Shown here: in pieces, positions 24,636 to 35,644 of the stretch
Position numbering within the stretch: the stretch's first letter is position 1
How the letters are laid out: every line of letters starts with the position of its first letter
NCBI GenBank assembly: GCA_000016765.1
Contig: CP000699.1
Location: 3,249,001 to 3,313,000, forward strand
Origin: Rhizorhabdus wittichii RW1
GTDB lineage: Bacteria > Pseudomonadota > Alphaproteobacteria > Sphingomonadales > Sphingomonadaceae
Length of the DNA: 64,000 nt
Direction of reading: 5' to 3'
The notes under the pieces: model-generated
Told to the model about the DNA's origin: nothing
The model's input: the letters and a program-made list of their open reading frames with translations, nothing else
The model's database searches: none
Made by a program: the position numbers and the translations under genes

Positions 24636-24713
24636 CGTCATCCCGGCGGAGGCCGGGATCTCAGGCGACATGAGCGCGCGCTTGCCGCACGAGACCCCGG
24701 CCTCCGCCGGGGC
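24636..24713. repeat. Family A palindromic repeat inside the nuo operon (before nuoF)
   Basis: CGTCATCCCGGCGGAGGCCGG at the left and CCCCGGCCTCCGCCGGGG at the right, inverted, between the small ORF and nuoF. The right end has lost the usual ATGACG. Confidence 0.8.
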
Positions 24714-24736
24714 TCCGCTTCTCGGGGAGAAGCTCC

Positions 24737-26031
<1,295 letters not shown>

Positions 26032-26035
<4 letters not shown>

Positions 26036-26724
26036 GGACGCGCATCCTGACCGCCCTGCTCGCCGTCGCCGTGGCGGCGCCGGCGATCGCCAATGATCCG
26101 CCGCTCGGCTCGCGCCTCGGCGAACGCCTCAAGCGGGGCGAGTCCCGCGACAATTACGACGCGCTGCGCTCGGCCCACCGGTTGGCCGAGTGCCTCTATT
26201 TCAAGCGCGGTTCGGACGTGATCGGCGCGCTGACCGCGCTGTCCGAGGCGGACCAGAAGCGCTACCAGCGCAACCTGAGCCAGAGCGTCGAGTGCCGCAA
26301 CGCGACGCTGGTCGACTCGCCGCGCCTCGAAGGCGTCTCGATCCAGGCGCCGGCCGACGTGCTGCGCGGCATGATGGCCGAAGCGGTGCTCGACAAGACC
26401 ACCAAGGACGAGGTGCTGCAGCCGCTGCCCGCCGCGACCGGCGCCGCCTATCAGCGCGACTGGTTCGCGATCACCGGGCGCGACCGGACCGTCGACGAGA
26501 TGGCGGTCTGCACCGCGGAGCAGAACCCGGCCGGCATCCGCGACCTGCTCGCGACCAAGCCCGAGAGCGCCGAGGAGCTGGCCGCCGTCAAGGCGGTGGG
26601 CGCGACGCTGGGCCCGTGCCTGCCGCAGGGCGCCACGCTCAAGGCCAACCGCCAGTCGCTCCGCGCGGCGCTGGCCGAAGCGCTTTTCCATCGGGCCACG
26701 GGGCCGGTGGTGGCCGCACAGTGA
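26032..26724 (+). CDS. Exported four-cysteine protein 1 of the nuo operon
   Basis: A 230-residue protein with a signal peptide ([20 protein letters not shown]). I do not recognise a named family. It has two internal repeats of the form Cys, 33-35 residues, Cys, about 20 residues, Leu-Arg-x3-AEAx: first AECLYF...VECRNA...[11 protein letters not shown], second AVCTAEQ...GPCLPQ...[11 protein letters not shown]. The ATG overlaps the nuoF stop and the stop overlaps the next gene by four bases, so it is translationally coupled within the complex I operon. It is a paralogue of the next gene. A periplasmic role linked to complex I is only inferred from position. Confidence 0.8.
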
Positions 26725-27410
26725 AGACCGTGGAGACATCCCGGGCGCTGCGTCTGGCGACGACGGCGATGGCGGTGGCCGCCGTCGTGCCGCCCGCCAT
26801 CGGCGCGGCGCAGCGCGTCGGCATGTCCCAGGAGCAATCCCAGCGTTCGACGCGGGCCTTCGTGCAATGCATGGTGGCCAACCGGAAGCAGCTTTCGGAA
26901 CAATATCTGGGCGCGACCGAGCCGGCCGACTTCGCCAAGTGGCGCGATCGGCTGTGGGACAATGTCCGTTGCAACCTGCCCGGCTTTCCCGGCACCGGAA
27001 GCGGTTTCCGGAGCTTCACGATGCCGATCGACGTGGAGCGGGGACTGGTCGCCGAGCAGCTCATCCTCACCGGCCGCGTGACGCCGCCGACCGAGCCGGC
27101 CAAGCCCGCCACGCCCGCGCCCTACCAGCCCCGCTGGGCGGCGGTGACGGGCCGGGCCCCGGCCGTCGACGAGATGGCGGATTGCGTCGCGGCAAACGAT
27201 CCCGGCGGCGTGGTCGCCTTGTTGCGGAGCGACGCCGACAGCGACGCCGAGAAGGCCGCCTTCGCGGCGCTGGGCGAGAAATTCGGGCAATGCCTGGTGA
27301 GCGGCGCGACGCTCAAGGCCAATCGTCTTTCGATGCGCGCGGCGCTCGCCGAGGCGCTCTACCAACGGGCGGCGTCGCCCGCATTCAATAGTACCGCAGG
27401 AATTCAGTAA
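26721..27410 (+). CDS. Exported four-cysteine protein 2 of the nuo operon
   Basis: A 229-residue protein starting with GTG that overlaps the previous stop (GTGA). The signal-like N-terminus has hydrophobic residues about 12-28 ending PPAIGAAQ. It keeps the four Cys of its neighbour (VQCMVA, VRCNLP, ADCVAA, GQCLVS) and aligns with it strongly at the C-terminus ([20 protein letters not shown] against [20 protein letters not shown]). A Pro-rich linker (PPTEPAKPATPAP) divides the halves. The stop TAA overlaps the nuoG ATG. Tandem duplication with its neighbour is evident; function unknown. Confidence 0.8.
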   Translation: MKTVETSRALRLATTAMAVAAVVPPAIGAAQRVGMSQEQSQRSTRAFVQCMVANRKQLSEQYLGATEPADFAKWRDRLWDNVRCNLPGFPGTGSGFRSFTMPIDVERGLVAEQLILTGRVTPPTEPAKPATPAPYQPRWAAVTGRAPAVDEMADCVAANDPGGVVALLRSDADSDAEKAAFAALGEKFGQCLVSGATLKANRLSMRAALAEALYQRAASPAFNSTAGIQ

Positions 27411-29413
27411 TGCCGAAGCTCACCGTAGACGGGATCGAAGTCGAAGTCCCCGCCGGCGCCACGGTGCTCCAGGCCTGCGAAGCCGCGGGCAAGGAGATTC
27501 CGCGGTTCTGCTATCATGAGCGGCTGTCGATCGCCGGCAATTGCCGCATGTGCCTGGTCGAGGTGAAGCCCGGGCCGCCCAAGCCGCAGGCGTCGTGCGC
27601 GCTGCCCGCCGCCGACAAGCAGGAGGTGTTCACCCAGTCGCCGATGGTCAAGAAGGCGCGCGAGGGGGTGATGGAGTTCCTGCTCATCAACCATCCGCTC
27701 GATTGCCCGATCTGCGACCAGGGCGGCGAGTGCGACCTGCAGGACCAGTCGGTCGCCTATGGCAAGGGGCAGAGCCGCTTCATCGAGAACAAGCGCGCCG
27801 TCACCGACAAATATATGGGCCCGATCGTCAAGACGACGATGACCCGCTGCATCCAGTGCACCCGCTGCGTCCGCTTCGCCGAGGAGGTGTCGGGGATCGA
27901 GGAGATCGGCGCGATCCATCGCGGCGAGAATATGCAGATCACCTCCTATCTCGAACAGGCGGTGACCAGCGAGCTGTCGGGCAACGTCGTCGACCTGTGC
28001 CCGGTCGGCGCGCTGACGAGCAAGCCCTATGCGTTCGAGGCGCGGCCCTGGGAGCTCAAGAAGACCCCCGGCATCGACGTGATGGACGCGGTCGGCACCA
28101 ATGTCCGCTTCGACAGCCGCGGCCGCCAGGTGCTGCGCGTGCTGCCGCGGATCAACGAGGACGTGAACGAGGAATGGGCGTCGGACAAGACGCGCCACGC
28201 CGTTGACGGCCTGGTCCGCCGCCGCCTCGACAAGCCGTTCGTCCGCCGCAAGGGCAAGCTGGTCGAGGCGAGCTGGCAGGAGGCCTTCGCCGCGATCAAG
28301 GCCGCCAAGGCGGGCAGCTCGGTCGCCGCGATCGCGGGCGACCAGCTCGACTGCGAGACGATGTACGCCGCCAAGGCGCTGCTCGCGGCGATGGGGTCGA
28401 CCCTGCTCGAAGGCCGCCAGACCGGCATGGACTATGACGTGTCGAGCCTCGCCGCGGTCAATTTCAACAGCACGATCGCCGGCGTCGAGACCGCCGACGC
28501 GATCCTGCTGGTCGGCAGCAACCTCCGCTGGGAGGCGCCGCTGATCAACACCCGCGTCCGCAAGGCGGTGAAGCGCGGCGCCAGGGTCTTCGCGATCGGC
28601 GAGGAGGTGAACCTCACCTATCCGGCGCAGTGGCTCGGCAACGACCTCGGCCTGCTCGGCAAGCTGCCCGAGGCGGTGACCGCGGCCTTCGCCGGGGCCG
28701 AGCGCCCGGCGCTGATCGTCGGCGGCGGCGCGCTCAAGGCGGGCGCGCAGGGCGCGACGCTGGCGCTGGTCAAGCCGCTCGGGCTGATCAGGGACGGCTG
28801 GAACGGCTACAATGTCGCCCATCTCGCCGCCGCGCGGATGGGCGGGCTGATGCTCGGCTATGCGCAGAAGGGCGGGATCGCCGACATCGTCGCGGCCGCG
28901 CCGAAGCTGCTCTTCCTGCTCGGCGCCGACGACGTCGACCTGACCGCGTTCGACAAGAGCCTCAAGGTCTATGTCGGCCATCATGGCGATGCCGGCGCGG
29001 CCGGAGCCGACGTGGTGCTGCCCGGCGCCGCCTATACCGAGAAGCCCGGCACCTATGTGAACACCGAGGGCCGCGTCCAGTTCGGCGACCGCGCCGTCTT
29101 CCCGCCGGGCGACGCCCGCGAGGACTGGGCGATCCTGCGCGCGCTGAGCGAGGTGCTCGGCCACAAGCTGCCGTTCGACAGCCTCGACCAGCTCCGCGCC
29201 GCGATGACGGCCGAGGTGCCGGCGCTCGGCACCGGCGGCCTCGCCGGCTATGCCTGGTCCGCGCCGAAGCTGCCGGCCAAGGCCTCGGGCCCGGTCGGCT
29301 ATCCGATCAAGGACTTCTACCTCACCAACCCGATCGCCCGCGCCAGCGACACGATGCAGCGCTGCTCGGCCGAACTCCTCCATGGGCAGAGCTTCGCGGA
29401 GGCCGCCGAATGA
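27410..29413 (+). CDS. nuoG: NADH-quinone oxidoreductase subunit G (75 kDa)
   Basis: A 667-residue iron-sulfur subunit. The N-terminal [2Fe-2S] ferredoxin domain has [19 protein letters not shown] and [23 protein letters not shown] gives the His/Cys-ligated N5 cluster, and [11 protein letters not shown] with a later [13 protein letters not shown] gives N4. The C-terminal molybdopterin oxidoreductase-like domain carries no cofactor. Length suits the alphaproteobacterial/mitochondrial type without the extra N7 cluster. The stop overlaps nuoH by four bases. Confidence 0.97.
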   Translation: MPKLTVDGIEVEVPAGATVLQACEAAGKEIPRFCYHERLSIAGNCRMCLVEVKPGPPKPQASCALPAADKQEVFTQSPMVKKAREGVMEFLLINHPLDCPICDQGGECDLQDQSVAYGKGQSRFIENKRAVTDKYMGPIVKTTMTRCIQCTRCVRFAEEVSGIEEIGAIHRGENMQITSYLEQAVTSELSGNVVDLCPVGALTSKPYAFEARPWELKKTPGIDVMDAVGTNVRFDSRGRQVLRVLPRINEDVNEEWASDKTRHAVDGLVRRRLDKPFVRRKGKLVEASWQEAFAAIKAAKAGSSVAAIAGDQLDCETMYAAKALLAAMGSTLLEGRQTGMDYDVSSLAAVNFNSTIAGVETADAILLVGSNLRWEAPLINTRVRKAVKRGARVFAIGEEVNLTYPAQWLGNDLGLLGKLPEAVTAAFAGAERPALIVGGGALKAGAQGATLALVKPLGLIRDGWNGYNVAHLAAARMGGLMLGYAQKGGIADIVAAAPKLLFLLGADDVDLTAFDKSLKVYVGHHGDAGAAGADVVLPGAAYTEKPGTYVNTEGRVQFGDRAVFPPGDAREDWAILRALSEVLGHKLPFDSLDQLRAAMTAEVPALGTGGLAGYAWSAPKLPAKASGPVGYPIKDFYLTNPIARASDTMQRCSAELLHGQSFAEAAE

Positions 29414-30456
29414 CCGCGCTGTTCCAGAGCTGGGGCCTGCCCTACGACTGGGCCTGGTTCGTCTCGACCATCATCGGCATCCTCGTCATCGCGCTGCCGC
29501 TGATGCTCGCGGTGGCGATGATCATCTACGCCGATCGCAAGATCTGGGCGGCGATGGCGCTGCGCCGCGGCCCGAACGTCGTCGGGCCCTGGGGCCTGCT
29601 GCAGAGCTTCGCCGACGGCGCCAAGGTGTTCCTCCAGGAGACCATCATCCCGGCCGCCGCGAACAAGGGCCTGTTCCTGCTCGCGCCGATCATCACCTTC
29701 ACGGTCGCGCTGATCGTCTGGGCGGTGATCCCGTTCGCGCCGGGCGTGGTGCTCGCCGACATCAACATCGGCCTGCTCTACGTGCTCGCCGCCTCGTCGA
29801 TCGGCGTCTATGGCGTGATCATCGCGGGCTGGGCGTCCAACTCCAAATATCCCTTCTACTCGGCGCTCCGTGCGGCCGCGCAGATGGTCAGCTATGAGGT
29901 CTCGATCGGCTTCGTGCTGATCTCGGTCGTGCTGTGGACCGGCAGCTTCAACATGTCGGCGATCGTCGAGGGGCAGCGCGCCCACATCTTCGGCTTCATC
30001 AACGGCTACGGCTTCAACCCGCTGCTCTTCCCGATGGCGGTGGTGTTCCTGATCTCGGCGATGGCGGAGACCGCGCGCACCCCGTTCGACCTGACCGAGG
30101 CCGAATCGGAGCTCGTCGCCGGCTACCAGACCGAATATTCGTCGATGTCGTTCGCGCTCTACTGGCTCGGCGAATATGCCAACGTTATCCTGATGTGCGG
30201 CCTCAACGCGATCCTGTTCTGGGGCGGCTGGCTGCCCCCGGTCGACTGGGCGCCGCTCTACATGGTGCCGGGCATCATCTGGTTCTTCGCCAAGCTGCTG
30301 TTCTTCTTCTTCGTCTTCTCCTGGGTGAAGGCGACGGTCCCGCGCTACCGCTACGACCAGCTCATGCGGCTGGGGTGGAAGGTCTTCCTGCCGCTGTCGC
30401 TGTTCTGGGTGTTCCTCGTTTCGGGGTGGCTGATGCTCACCCGCTATGGAGTCTGA
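29410..30456 (+). CDS. nuoH: NADH-quinone oxidoreductase subunit H
   Basis: A 348-residue membrane subunit with eight or so helices that forms the quinone chamber and links peripheral and membrane arms. The signature [20 protein letters not shown] supplies the conserved acidic residues of the E-channel. [24 protein letters not shown] is typical of the N-terminal half. Starts at the ATG overlapping the nuoG stop. Confidence 0.97.
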   Translation: MTALFQSWGLPYDWAWFVSTIIGILVIALPLMLAVAMIIYADRKIWAAMALRRGPNVVGPWGLLQSFADGAKVFLQETIIPAAANKGLFLLAPIITFTVALIVWAVIPFAPGVVLADINIGLLYVLAASSIGVYGVIIAGWASNSKYPFYSALRAAAQMVSYEVSIGFVLISVVLWTGSFNMSAIVEGQRAHIFGFINGYGFNPLLFPMAVVFLISAMAETARTPFDLTEAESELVAGYQTEYSSMSFALYWLGEYANVILMCGLNAILFWGGWLPPVDWAPLYMVPGIIWFFAKLLFFFFVFSWVKATVPRYRYDQLMRLGWKVFLPLSLFWVFLVSGWLMLTRYGV

Positions 30457-30457
30457 G

Positions 30458-30943
30458 ATGAGCCTCGGGCACATCATCAAGTCGTTCACGCTCTGGGAGT
30501 TCGTGAAGGCGCACTGGCTGACCCTGAAATATTTCTTCAGGGCCAAGGCGACGATCAACTACCCGTTCGAGAAGAACCCGCTGTCGCCCCGCTTCCGCGG
30601 CGAGCATGCGCTGCGCCGCTATCCGAACGGCGAGGAGCGCTGCATCGCGTGCAAGCTGTGCGAGGCGGTGTGCCCGGCGCAGGCGATCACGATCGAGGCC
30701 GAGCCGCGCGACGACGGCTCGCGCCGCACCACCCGCTACGACATCGACATGACCAAGTGCATCTTCTGCGGCTTCTGCCAGGAAGCCTGCCCGGTCGACG
30801 CGATCGTCGAGGGACCCAATTTCGAATATTCGACCGAAACCCGCGAAGAGCTCATCTACGACAAGGCCAAGCTGCTCGCCAATGGCGACCGCTGGGAGCC
30901 GGCGATCGCCGCCAACCTTGCCGCCGATGCGCCCTACCGGTAA
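30458..30943 (+). CDS. nuoI: NADH-quinone oxidoreductase subunit I (23 kDa)
   Basis: A 161-residue 8Fe ferredoxin-like subunit that holds clusters N6a and N6b. Two motifs, [16 protein letters not shown] and [16 protein letters not shown], supply the eight Cys. The N-terminus [18 protein letters not shown] is an amphipathic membrane-surface helix. The start MSLGHIIKS lies two bases after nuoH stops. Confidence 0.97.
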   Translation: MSLGHIIKSFTLWEFVKAHWLTLKYFFRAKATINYPFEKNPLSPRFRGEHALRRYPNGEERCIACKLCEAVCPAQAITIEAEPRDDGSRRTTRYDIDMTKCIFCGFCQEACPVDAIVEGPNFEYSTETREELIYDKAKLLANGDRWEPAIAANLAADAPYR

Positions 30944-30978
30944 GCGCCAGCCGTTCGCGAAGGGGCACTGAGAAAGCC

Positions 30979-31590
30979 GTGATCCAGACCATAGCCTTCT
31001 ATCTGTTCGCCGCGCTGGTGGTTGCCTCGGGCACGCTCACCATCCTGGCGCGCAATCCGGTGCACAGCGTGCTGTGGCTCATCCTCGCCTTCTTCAACGC
31101 GGCGGGCCTGATGATCCTGGTCGGTGCCGAGTTCATCGCGATGCTGCTCGTCATCGTCTATGTCGGCGCGGTCGCGGTGCTGTTCCTGTTCGTCGTGATG
31201 ATGCTCGACATCGACTTCGCCGAGCTGCGCGCGGGCTTCGCGCAATATCTGCCGTTCGGCATATTGCTCGTGCTGGTGCTCGCCGCCGAGATGATCTTCG
31301 CGATCGGCGCGTGGAAGGCGGGCGGCATCGACATGGGCGCGCGCATCGCGCCGACCCCGTCGGAGGTGCCCAACATCGAGGCGATCGGCACGCTGATCTA
31401 CACGCGCTACCTCTACATCTTCGAGGGCGCGGGCCTGATCCTGCTCGTCGCGCTGGTCGGCGCGATCGTCCTCACCCACCGCACGCGGGGCGGCGTCAAG
31501 ACGCAGAACGTCACCGCGCAGAACATGCGGCGGCCCGAGGACGCGACCCGCAACGTCAAGCCGGCCGTCGGCCAGGGGGTGGAGCTGTGA
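30979..31590 (+). CDS. nuoJ: NADH-quinone oxidoreductase subunit J
   Basis: A 203-residue membrane subunit with five helices. The conserved block VGAVAVLFLFVVMMLDIDF contains the region of TM3 with the pi-bulge important in coupling. The start is GTG (VIQTIAFYLFAALV), 35 bases after nuoI. A family C repeat separates it from nuoK. Confidence 0.95.
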   Translation: MIQTIAFYLFAALVVASGTLTILARNPVHSVLWLILAFFNAAGLMILVGAEFIAMLLVIVYVGAVAVLFLFVVMMLDIDFAELRAGFAQYLPFGILLVLVLAAEMIFAIGAWKAGGIDMGARIAPTPSEVPNIEAIGTLIYTRYLYIFEGAGLILLVALVGAIVLTHRTRGGVKTQNVTAQNMRRPEDATRNVKPAVGQGVEL

Positions 31591-31606
31591 TGACGACCTT
31601 CAAAAT

Positions 31607-31740
31607 CCTCCCTGCGCACAGCGCGGGGAGGGGGAGCAGCCGCAGGCTGGTGGAGGGGCGCCGCGCCAGCGGCGTCTTCGTCGCCGCCCCCTCCACCGCA
31701 CTACGTGCGGTCCCCCTCCCCATGCTGCGCATAGGGAGGA
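31607..31740. repeat. Family C palindromic repeat inside the nuo operon (nuoJ-nuoK)
   Basis: Starts CCTCCCTGCGCACAGCGCGG, has internal GGTGGAGGGG and CCCCTCCACC, and ends CTGCGCATAGGGAGGA. It fills nearly all of the 158-base nuoJ-nuoK gap, and its terminal GGGAGGA is the only Shine-Dalgarno before nuoK. Confidence 0.85.
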
Positions 31741-31748
31741 TTTAAGAG

Positions 31749-32054
31749 ATGATCGGCCTGCAACATTATCTGGTCGTCTCGGCGATCCTGTTCGTGATGG
31801 GGGTGTTCGGCATCTTCCTCAACCGGAAGAACGTCATCATCATCCTGATGGCGATCGAGCTGATCCTGCTGTCGGTGAACATCAACCTCGTCGCCTTCTC
31901 CGCCTATCTGGGCGACCTGGTCGGCCAGGTCTTCGCGATGTTCGTGCTGACGGTCGCCGCCGGCGAGGCCGCGATCGGCCTGGCCATCCTCGTCATCTAT
32001 TTCCGTGGCCGCGGCACCATCGCGGTCGACGACATCAACCGGATGAAGGGGTGA
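31749..32054 (+). CDS. nuoK: NADH-quinone oxidoreductase subunit K
   Basis: A 101-residue membrane subunit with three helices, homologous to MrpC/ND4L. Conserved Glu residues appear in [13 protein letters not shown] and [13 protein letters not shown]. Length is exactly typical. The ribosome binding site (GGAGG, nine bases before ATG) lies in the right arm of the preceding family C repeat. Confidence 0.96.
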   Translation: MIGLQHYLVVSAILFVMGVFGIFLNRKNVIIILMAIELILLSVNINLVAFSAYLGDLVGQVFAMFVLTVAAGEAAIGLAILVIYFRGRGTIAVDDINRMKG

Positions 32055-32061
32055 TCGTTCG

Positions 32062-34113
32062 GTGATTACCGCAATCGTCTTCCTGCCGCTGCTCGCGGCG
32101 ATCGTCGCAGGGCTCGGCAACCGCATGATCGGCAACGTGGCGGCGAAGACCGTCACCACCGGCGCGCTGTTCATCTCCTGCGCGCTGAGCTGGCCGGTCT
32201 TCATCGACTTCATGACCGGCGGCGCGACCGCGCATGTCGTGCCGGTCCTCACCTTCATCCAGTCGGGCGACCTCGCCGTCGACTGGGCGCTGCGCGTCGA
32301 CACGCTGACCGCGGTGATGCTGGTGGTGGTGACCTCGGTGTCGAGCCTCGTCCACCTCTACAGCTGGGGCTATATGGCGGAGGACCCGAGCCAGCCCCGC
32401 TTCTTCGCCTATCTGTCGCTGTTCACCTTCGCGATGCTGATGCTCGTGACCTCGGACAGCCTGGTGCAGATGTTCTTCGGCTGGGAAGGCGTCGGCCTCG
32501 CCTCCTACCTGCTGATCGGCTTCTGGTACCAGAAGCCGTCGGCCAACGCCGCCGCGATCAAGGCGTTCGTCGTCAACCGCGTCGGCGACTTCGGCTTCTC
32601 GCTCGGCATCTTCGGCACCTTCCTGGTGTTCGGCACCGTCTCGATCCCCGAGATCCTGGCGGCGGCCCCCGGCTATGCCGGCGCCTCGATCGGCTTCCTC
32701 GGCCACCGCGTCGACCTGATGACGCTGCTCTGCCTGCTGCTGTTCGTCGGCGCGATGGGCAAGTCGGCGCAGCTCGGCCTCCACACCTGGCTTCCCGACG
32801 CGATGGAGGGCCCGACCCCAGTGTCGGCGCTGATCCACGCCGCGACGATGGTCACCGCCGGCGTGTTCATGGTCTGCCGCCTGTCGCCGATGTTCGAGGT
32901 CAGCCAGACCGCGATGCACGTCGTCACCTATGTCGGCGCGGCCACCGCCTTCTTCGCGGCGACGGTCGGCACGACCCAGACCGACATCAAGCGCGTCATC
33001 GCCTATTCGACCTGCTCGCAGCTCGGCTACATGTTCATGGCGGCCGGCGTCGGCGCCTATGGCGCGGCGATGTTCCACCTGTTCACCCACGCCTTCTTCA
33101 AGGCGCTGCTGTTCCTCGGCGCGGGCTCGGTGATCCACGCGATGCACCATGAGCAGGACATGCGCCACTATGGCGGGCTCCGGAAGCACATCCCGATCAC
33201 CTATTGGGCGATGATGGCGGGCACGCTCGCGATCACCGGGGTCGGCATCGCCGGCATCTTCGGCTTCGCCGGCTTCTATTCGAAGGACGCGATCATCGAG
33301 GCGGCCTTCGCCAACGGGTCGACCTCGGGCGGCGTCGCCTTCGCGATCGCGGTGTTCGCGGCGCTGCTGACCAGCTTCTATTCGTGGCGGCTGGTCTTCC
33401 TGACCTTCTTCGGCAAGCCGCGCTGGGCCGGGTCGGAGCATATCCAGCATGCCGTCCACGACGCGCACGGCCACGACCATGACCATGGCCACGACGCGCA
33501 CGACCACGAGGCGCATGGCCACGATCATGGCCATGCCGACGAGGGCACGGCGGGCTATCATCCGCATGAAAGCCCGCTCACCATGCTGGTGCCGCTGATC
33601 GTCCTGTCGGTCGGCGCGGTGCTCGCGGGCTGGTTCTTCGCGCCCCATTTCCTCGATCCCGAGCATGGCGCGGCCTTCTGGGCCGGCAGCATCGCCTTCG
33701 ACGAGCATCTGATGCACGCGATGCACGGCATCCCCGAGCTCGCCAAGCTGTCGGCGACGATCGTGATGGTGATCGGCTTCCTGATCGCGCTGTGGGCCTA
33801 TGTGCTCGACCGCACGATCCCGGCGCGCTTCACCGCGCAGTTCCGGGTGCTGTACGACTTCCTGCTGCACAAATGGTATTTCGACGAACTCTATCATTAT
33901 CTGTTCGTCGTCCCGGCCTTCTGGCTCGGCCGCTTCTTCTGGAAGAAGGGCGACCAGGGCACGATCGACCGCTTCGGCCCGAACGGCATCGCCGCGGTGG
34001 CGGTGCGGGCCGGATCGGCCGCGCGCGCGGCGCAGTCGGGCTATCTTTATACATATGCGCTGGTGATGCTGCTCGGCCTTGCGGCCGCGGCGACCTGGGC
34101 GATGGTGGGCTGA
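32062..34113 (+). CDS. nuoL: NADH-quinone oxidoreductase subunit L, with His-rich insert
   Basis: A 683-residue antiporter-like proton-pumping subunit. Motifs: [47 protein letters not shown] (pump Lys/His region) and [12 protein letters not shown]. The C-terminal lateral helix region is present. A His-rich segment at about residues 459-503 (16 His in roughly 44 residues, e.g. [20 protein letters not shown]) interrupts the loop after the core domain and could bind metal ions. Starts with GTG seven bases after nuoK. Confidence 0.96.
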   Translation: MITAIVFLPLLAAIVAGLGNRMIGNVAAKTVTTGALFISCALSWPVFIDFMTGGATAHVVPVLTFIQSGDLAVDWALRVDTLTAVMLVVVTSVSSLVHLYSWGYMAEDPSQPRFFAYLSLFTFAMLMLVTSDSLVQMFFGWEGVGLASYLLIGFWYQKPSANAAAIKAFVVNRVGDFGFSLGIFGTFLVFGTVSIPEILAAAPGYAGASIGFLGHRVDLMTLLCLLLFVGAMGKSAQLGLHTWLPDAMEGPTPVSALIHAATMVTAGVFMVCRLSPMFEVSQTAMHVVTYVGAATAFFAATVGTTQTDIKRVIAYSTCSQLGYMFMAAGVGAYGAAMFHLFTHAFFKALLFLGAGSVIHAMHHEQDMRHYGGLRKHIPITYWAMMAGTLAITGVGIAGIFGFAGFYSKDAIIEAAFANGSTSGGVAFAIAVFAALLTSFYSWRLVFLTFFGKPRWAGSEHIQHAVHDAHGHDHDHGHDAHDHEAHGHDHGHADEGTAGYHPHESPLTMLVPLIVLSVGAVLAGWFFAPHFLDPEHGAAFWAGSIAFDEHLMHAMHGIPELAKLSATIVMVIGFLIALWAYVLDRTIPARFTAQFRVLYDFLLHKWYFDELYHYLFVVPAFWLGRFFWKKGDQGTIDRFGPNGIAAVAVRAGSAARAAQSGYLYTYALVMLLGLAAAATWAMVG

Positions 34114-34117
34114 CGCG

Positions 34118-35644
34118 ATGGGCTTTCCTATCCTTACCGTGATGATCGCGCTGCCGCTGGTGGCGGCGCTGGCCTGCCTGTTCGCGGGGGCGAAGGCGGC
34201 GCGCTGGATCGCGCTCGCCGCGACGCTCGCCAATCTCGGCCTCGGCATCCTGCTGTGGCATTGCTACGAGATCGGCGGCGCGCAGTGGCAGTTCACCGAG
34301 CATGTCGCGCTGTTCGGCCGCTTCGCCTGGGCGCTCGGCATCGACGGCATCGCGCTGCTGCTGATCGTCCTGTCGGTGTTCCTGATGCCGATCTGCATCG
34401 CCGCCTCGTGGGAGGCGATCGAGAAGCGCGTGCCCGAATATATGGCCGCCTTCCTGCTGATGGAGACGCTGATGGTCGGCGTCTTCGCGGCGCAGGACCT
34501 GTTCCTCTTCTACATCTTCTTCGAAGCCGGCCTGATCCCGATGTACCTGATCATCGGCATCTGGGGCGGCGCCGACCGCATCTACGCCAGCTACAAATTC
34601 TTCCTCTACACGCTGCTCGGATCGGTGCTGATGCTGATCGCGATGCTGTGGATGGTGAGCGAGGCGGGCACCACCTTCATCCCCGCGCTGATGGCCTATG
34701 ACTTCCCGCCGGAAGCGCAGACCTGGCTGTTCCTCGCCTTCTTCGCCTCCTTCGCGGTGAAGATGCCGATGTGGCCGGTCCACACCTGGCTGCCCGACGC
34801 GCACGTCCAGGCGCCGACCGCCGGCTCGGTGATCCTGGCGGGCGTGCTGCTGAAGATGGGCGGCTACGGCTTCGTCCGCTTCTCGCTGCCGATGTTCCCG
34901 GTCGCCAGCGCCGAGCTGATGTGGCTGGTCATGGGCCTGTCGATGGTCGCGATCGTCGTCACCAGCCTGATCGCGCTGGTGCAGGAGGACATGAAGAAGC
35001 TGATCGCCTATTCGTCGGTCGCGCACATGGCCTTCGTCACGATCGGCCTGTTCGCCTTCAACCGGCAGGGGATCGAGGGCGCGCTGATGGTCATGCTCGG
35101 CCACGGCCTCGTCTCGGGCGCGCTGTTCCTGTGCGTCGGCGTGATCTACGACCGGATGCACACCCGCGAGATCGTCCGCTATGGCGGCCTGTCGAACAAC
35201 ATGCCCAAATATGCGATGCTGTTCCTGCTGTTCACCATGGCCTCGGTCGGCCTGCCGGGCACCAGCAACTTCGTCGGCGAGTTCCTTTCGCTGGTCGGCG
35301 CCTACCAGATCTCGTCCTGGGTGGCGTTCGTCGCGACCACCGGCATCATCACCGGCGCCGCCTATATGCTCTATCTCTACGCCCGCATCGCCTATGGCGC
35401 GGCGCGCACGCCCGAAGCGGCGGCGATGCCCGACCTCAGCGCGCGCGAACTCGCCATCCTGGCGCCGATCGCGCTCGCCGTGCTGTGGATGGGCGTCTAT
35501 CCCGAAAGCTTCCTGGCGCCGATGCGCAACGACGTCGGCGCGGTGCTCGCCCGGCTCGCGCCGACCGCGCCGGAAAGCGACGCCAAGGTCGTGATCGGCC
35601 ATCCCAAACCTGCTGTCGAGGCGCATGTGGAGGCGCACCACTGA
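34118..35644 (+). CDS. nuoM: NADH-quinone oxidoreductase subunit M
   Basis: A 508-residue antiporter-like subunit. Conserved blocks: EAGLIPMYLIIGIWGG (Glu of TM5), VKMPMWPVHTWLPDAHVQAPTAGSVILAGVLLKMGGYG (Lys of TM7, proton path) and IAYSSVAHM. The start MGFPILTV fits the family; the frame extends 13 codons upstream. The stop overlaps nuoN (TGATG). The short C-terminal tail is His-containing. Confidence 0.96.
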   Translation: MGFPILTVMIALPLVAALACLFAGAKAARWIALAATLANLGLGILLWHCYEIGGAQWQFTEHVALFGRFAWALGIDGIALLLIVLSVFLMPICIAASWEAIEKRVPEYMAAFLLMETLMVGVFAAQDLFLFYIFFEAGLIPMYLIIGIWGGADRIYASYKFFLYTLLGSVLMLIAMLWMVSEAGTTFIPALMAYDFPPEAQTWLFLAFFASFAVKMPMWPVHTWLPDAHVQAPTAGSVILAGVLLKMGGYGFVRFSLPMFPVASAELMWLVMGLSMVAIVVTSLIALVQEDMKKLIAYSSVAHMAFVTIGLFAFNRQGIEGALMVMLGHGLVSGALFLCVGVIYDRMHTREIVRYGGLSNNMPKYAMLFLLFTMASVGLPGTSNFVGEFLSLVGAYQISSWVAFVATTGIITGAAYMLYLYARIAYGAARTPEAAAMPDLSARELAILAPIALAVLWMGVYPESFLAPMRNDVGAVLARLAPTAPESDAKVVIGHPKPAVEAHVEAHH

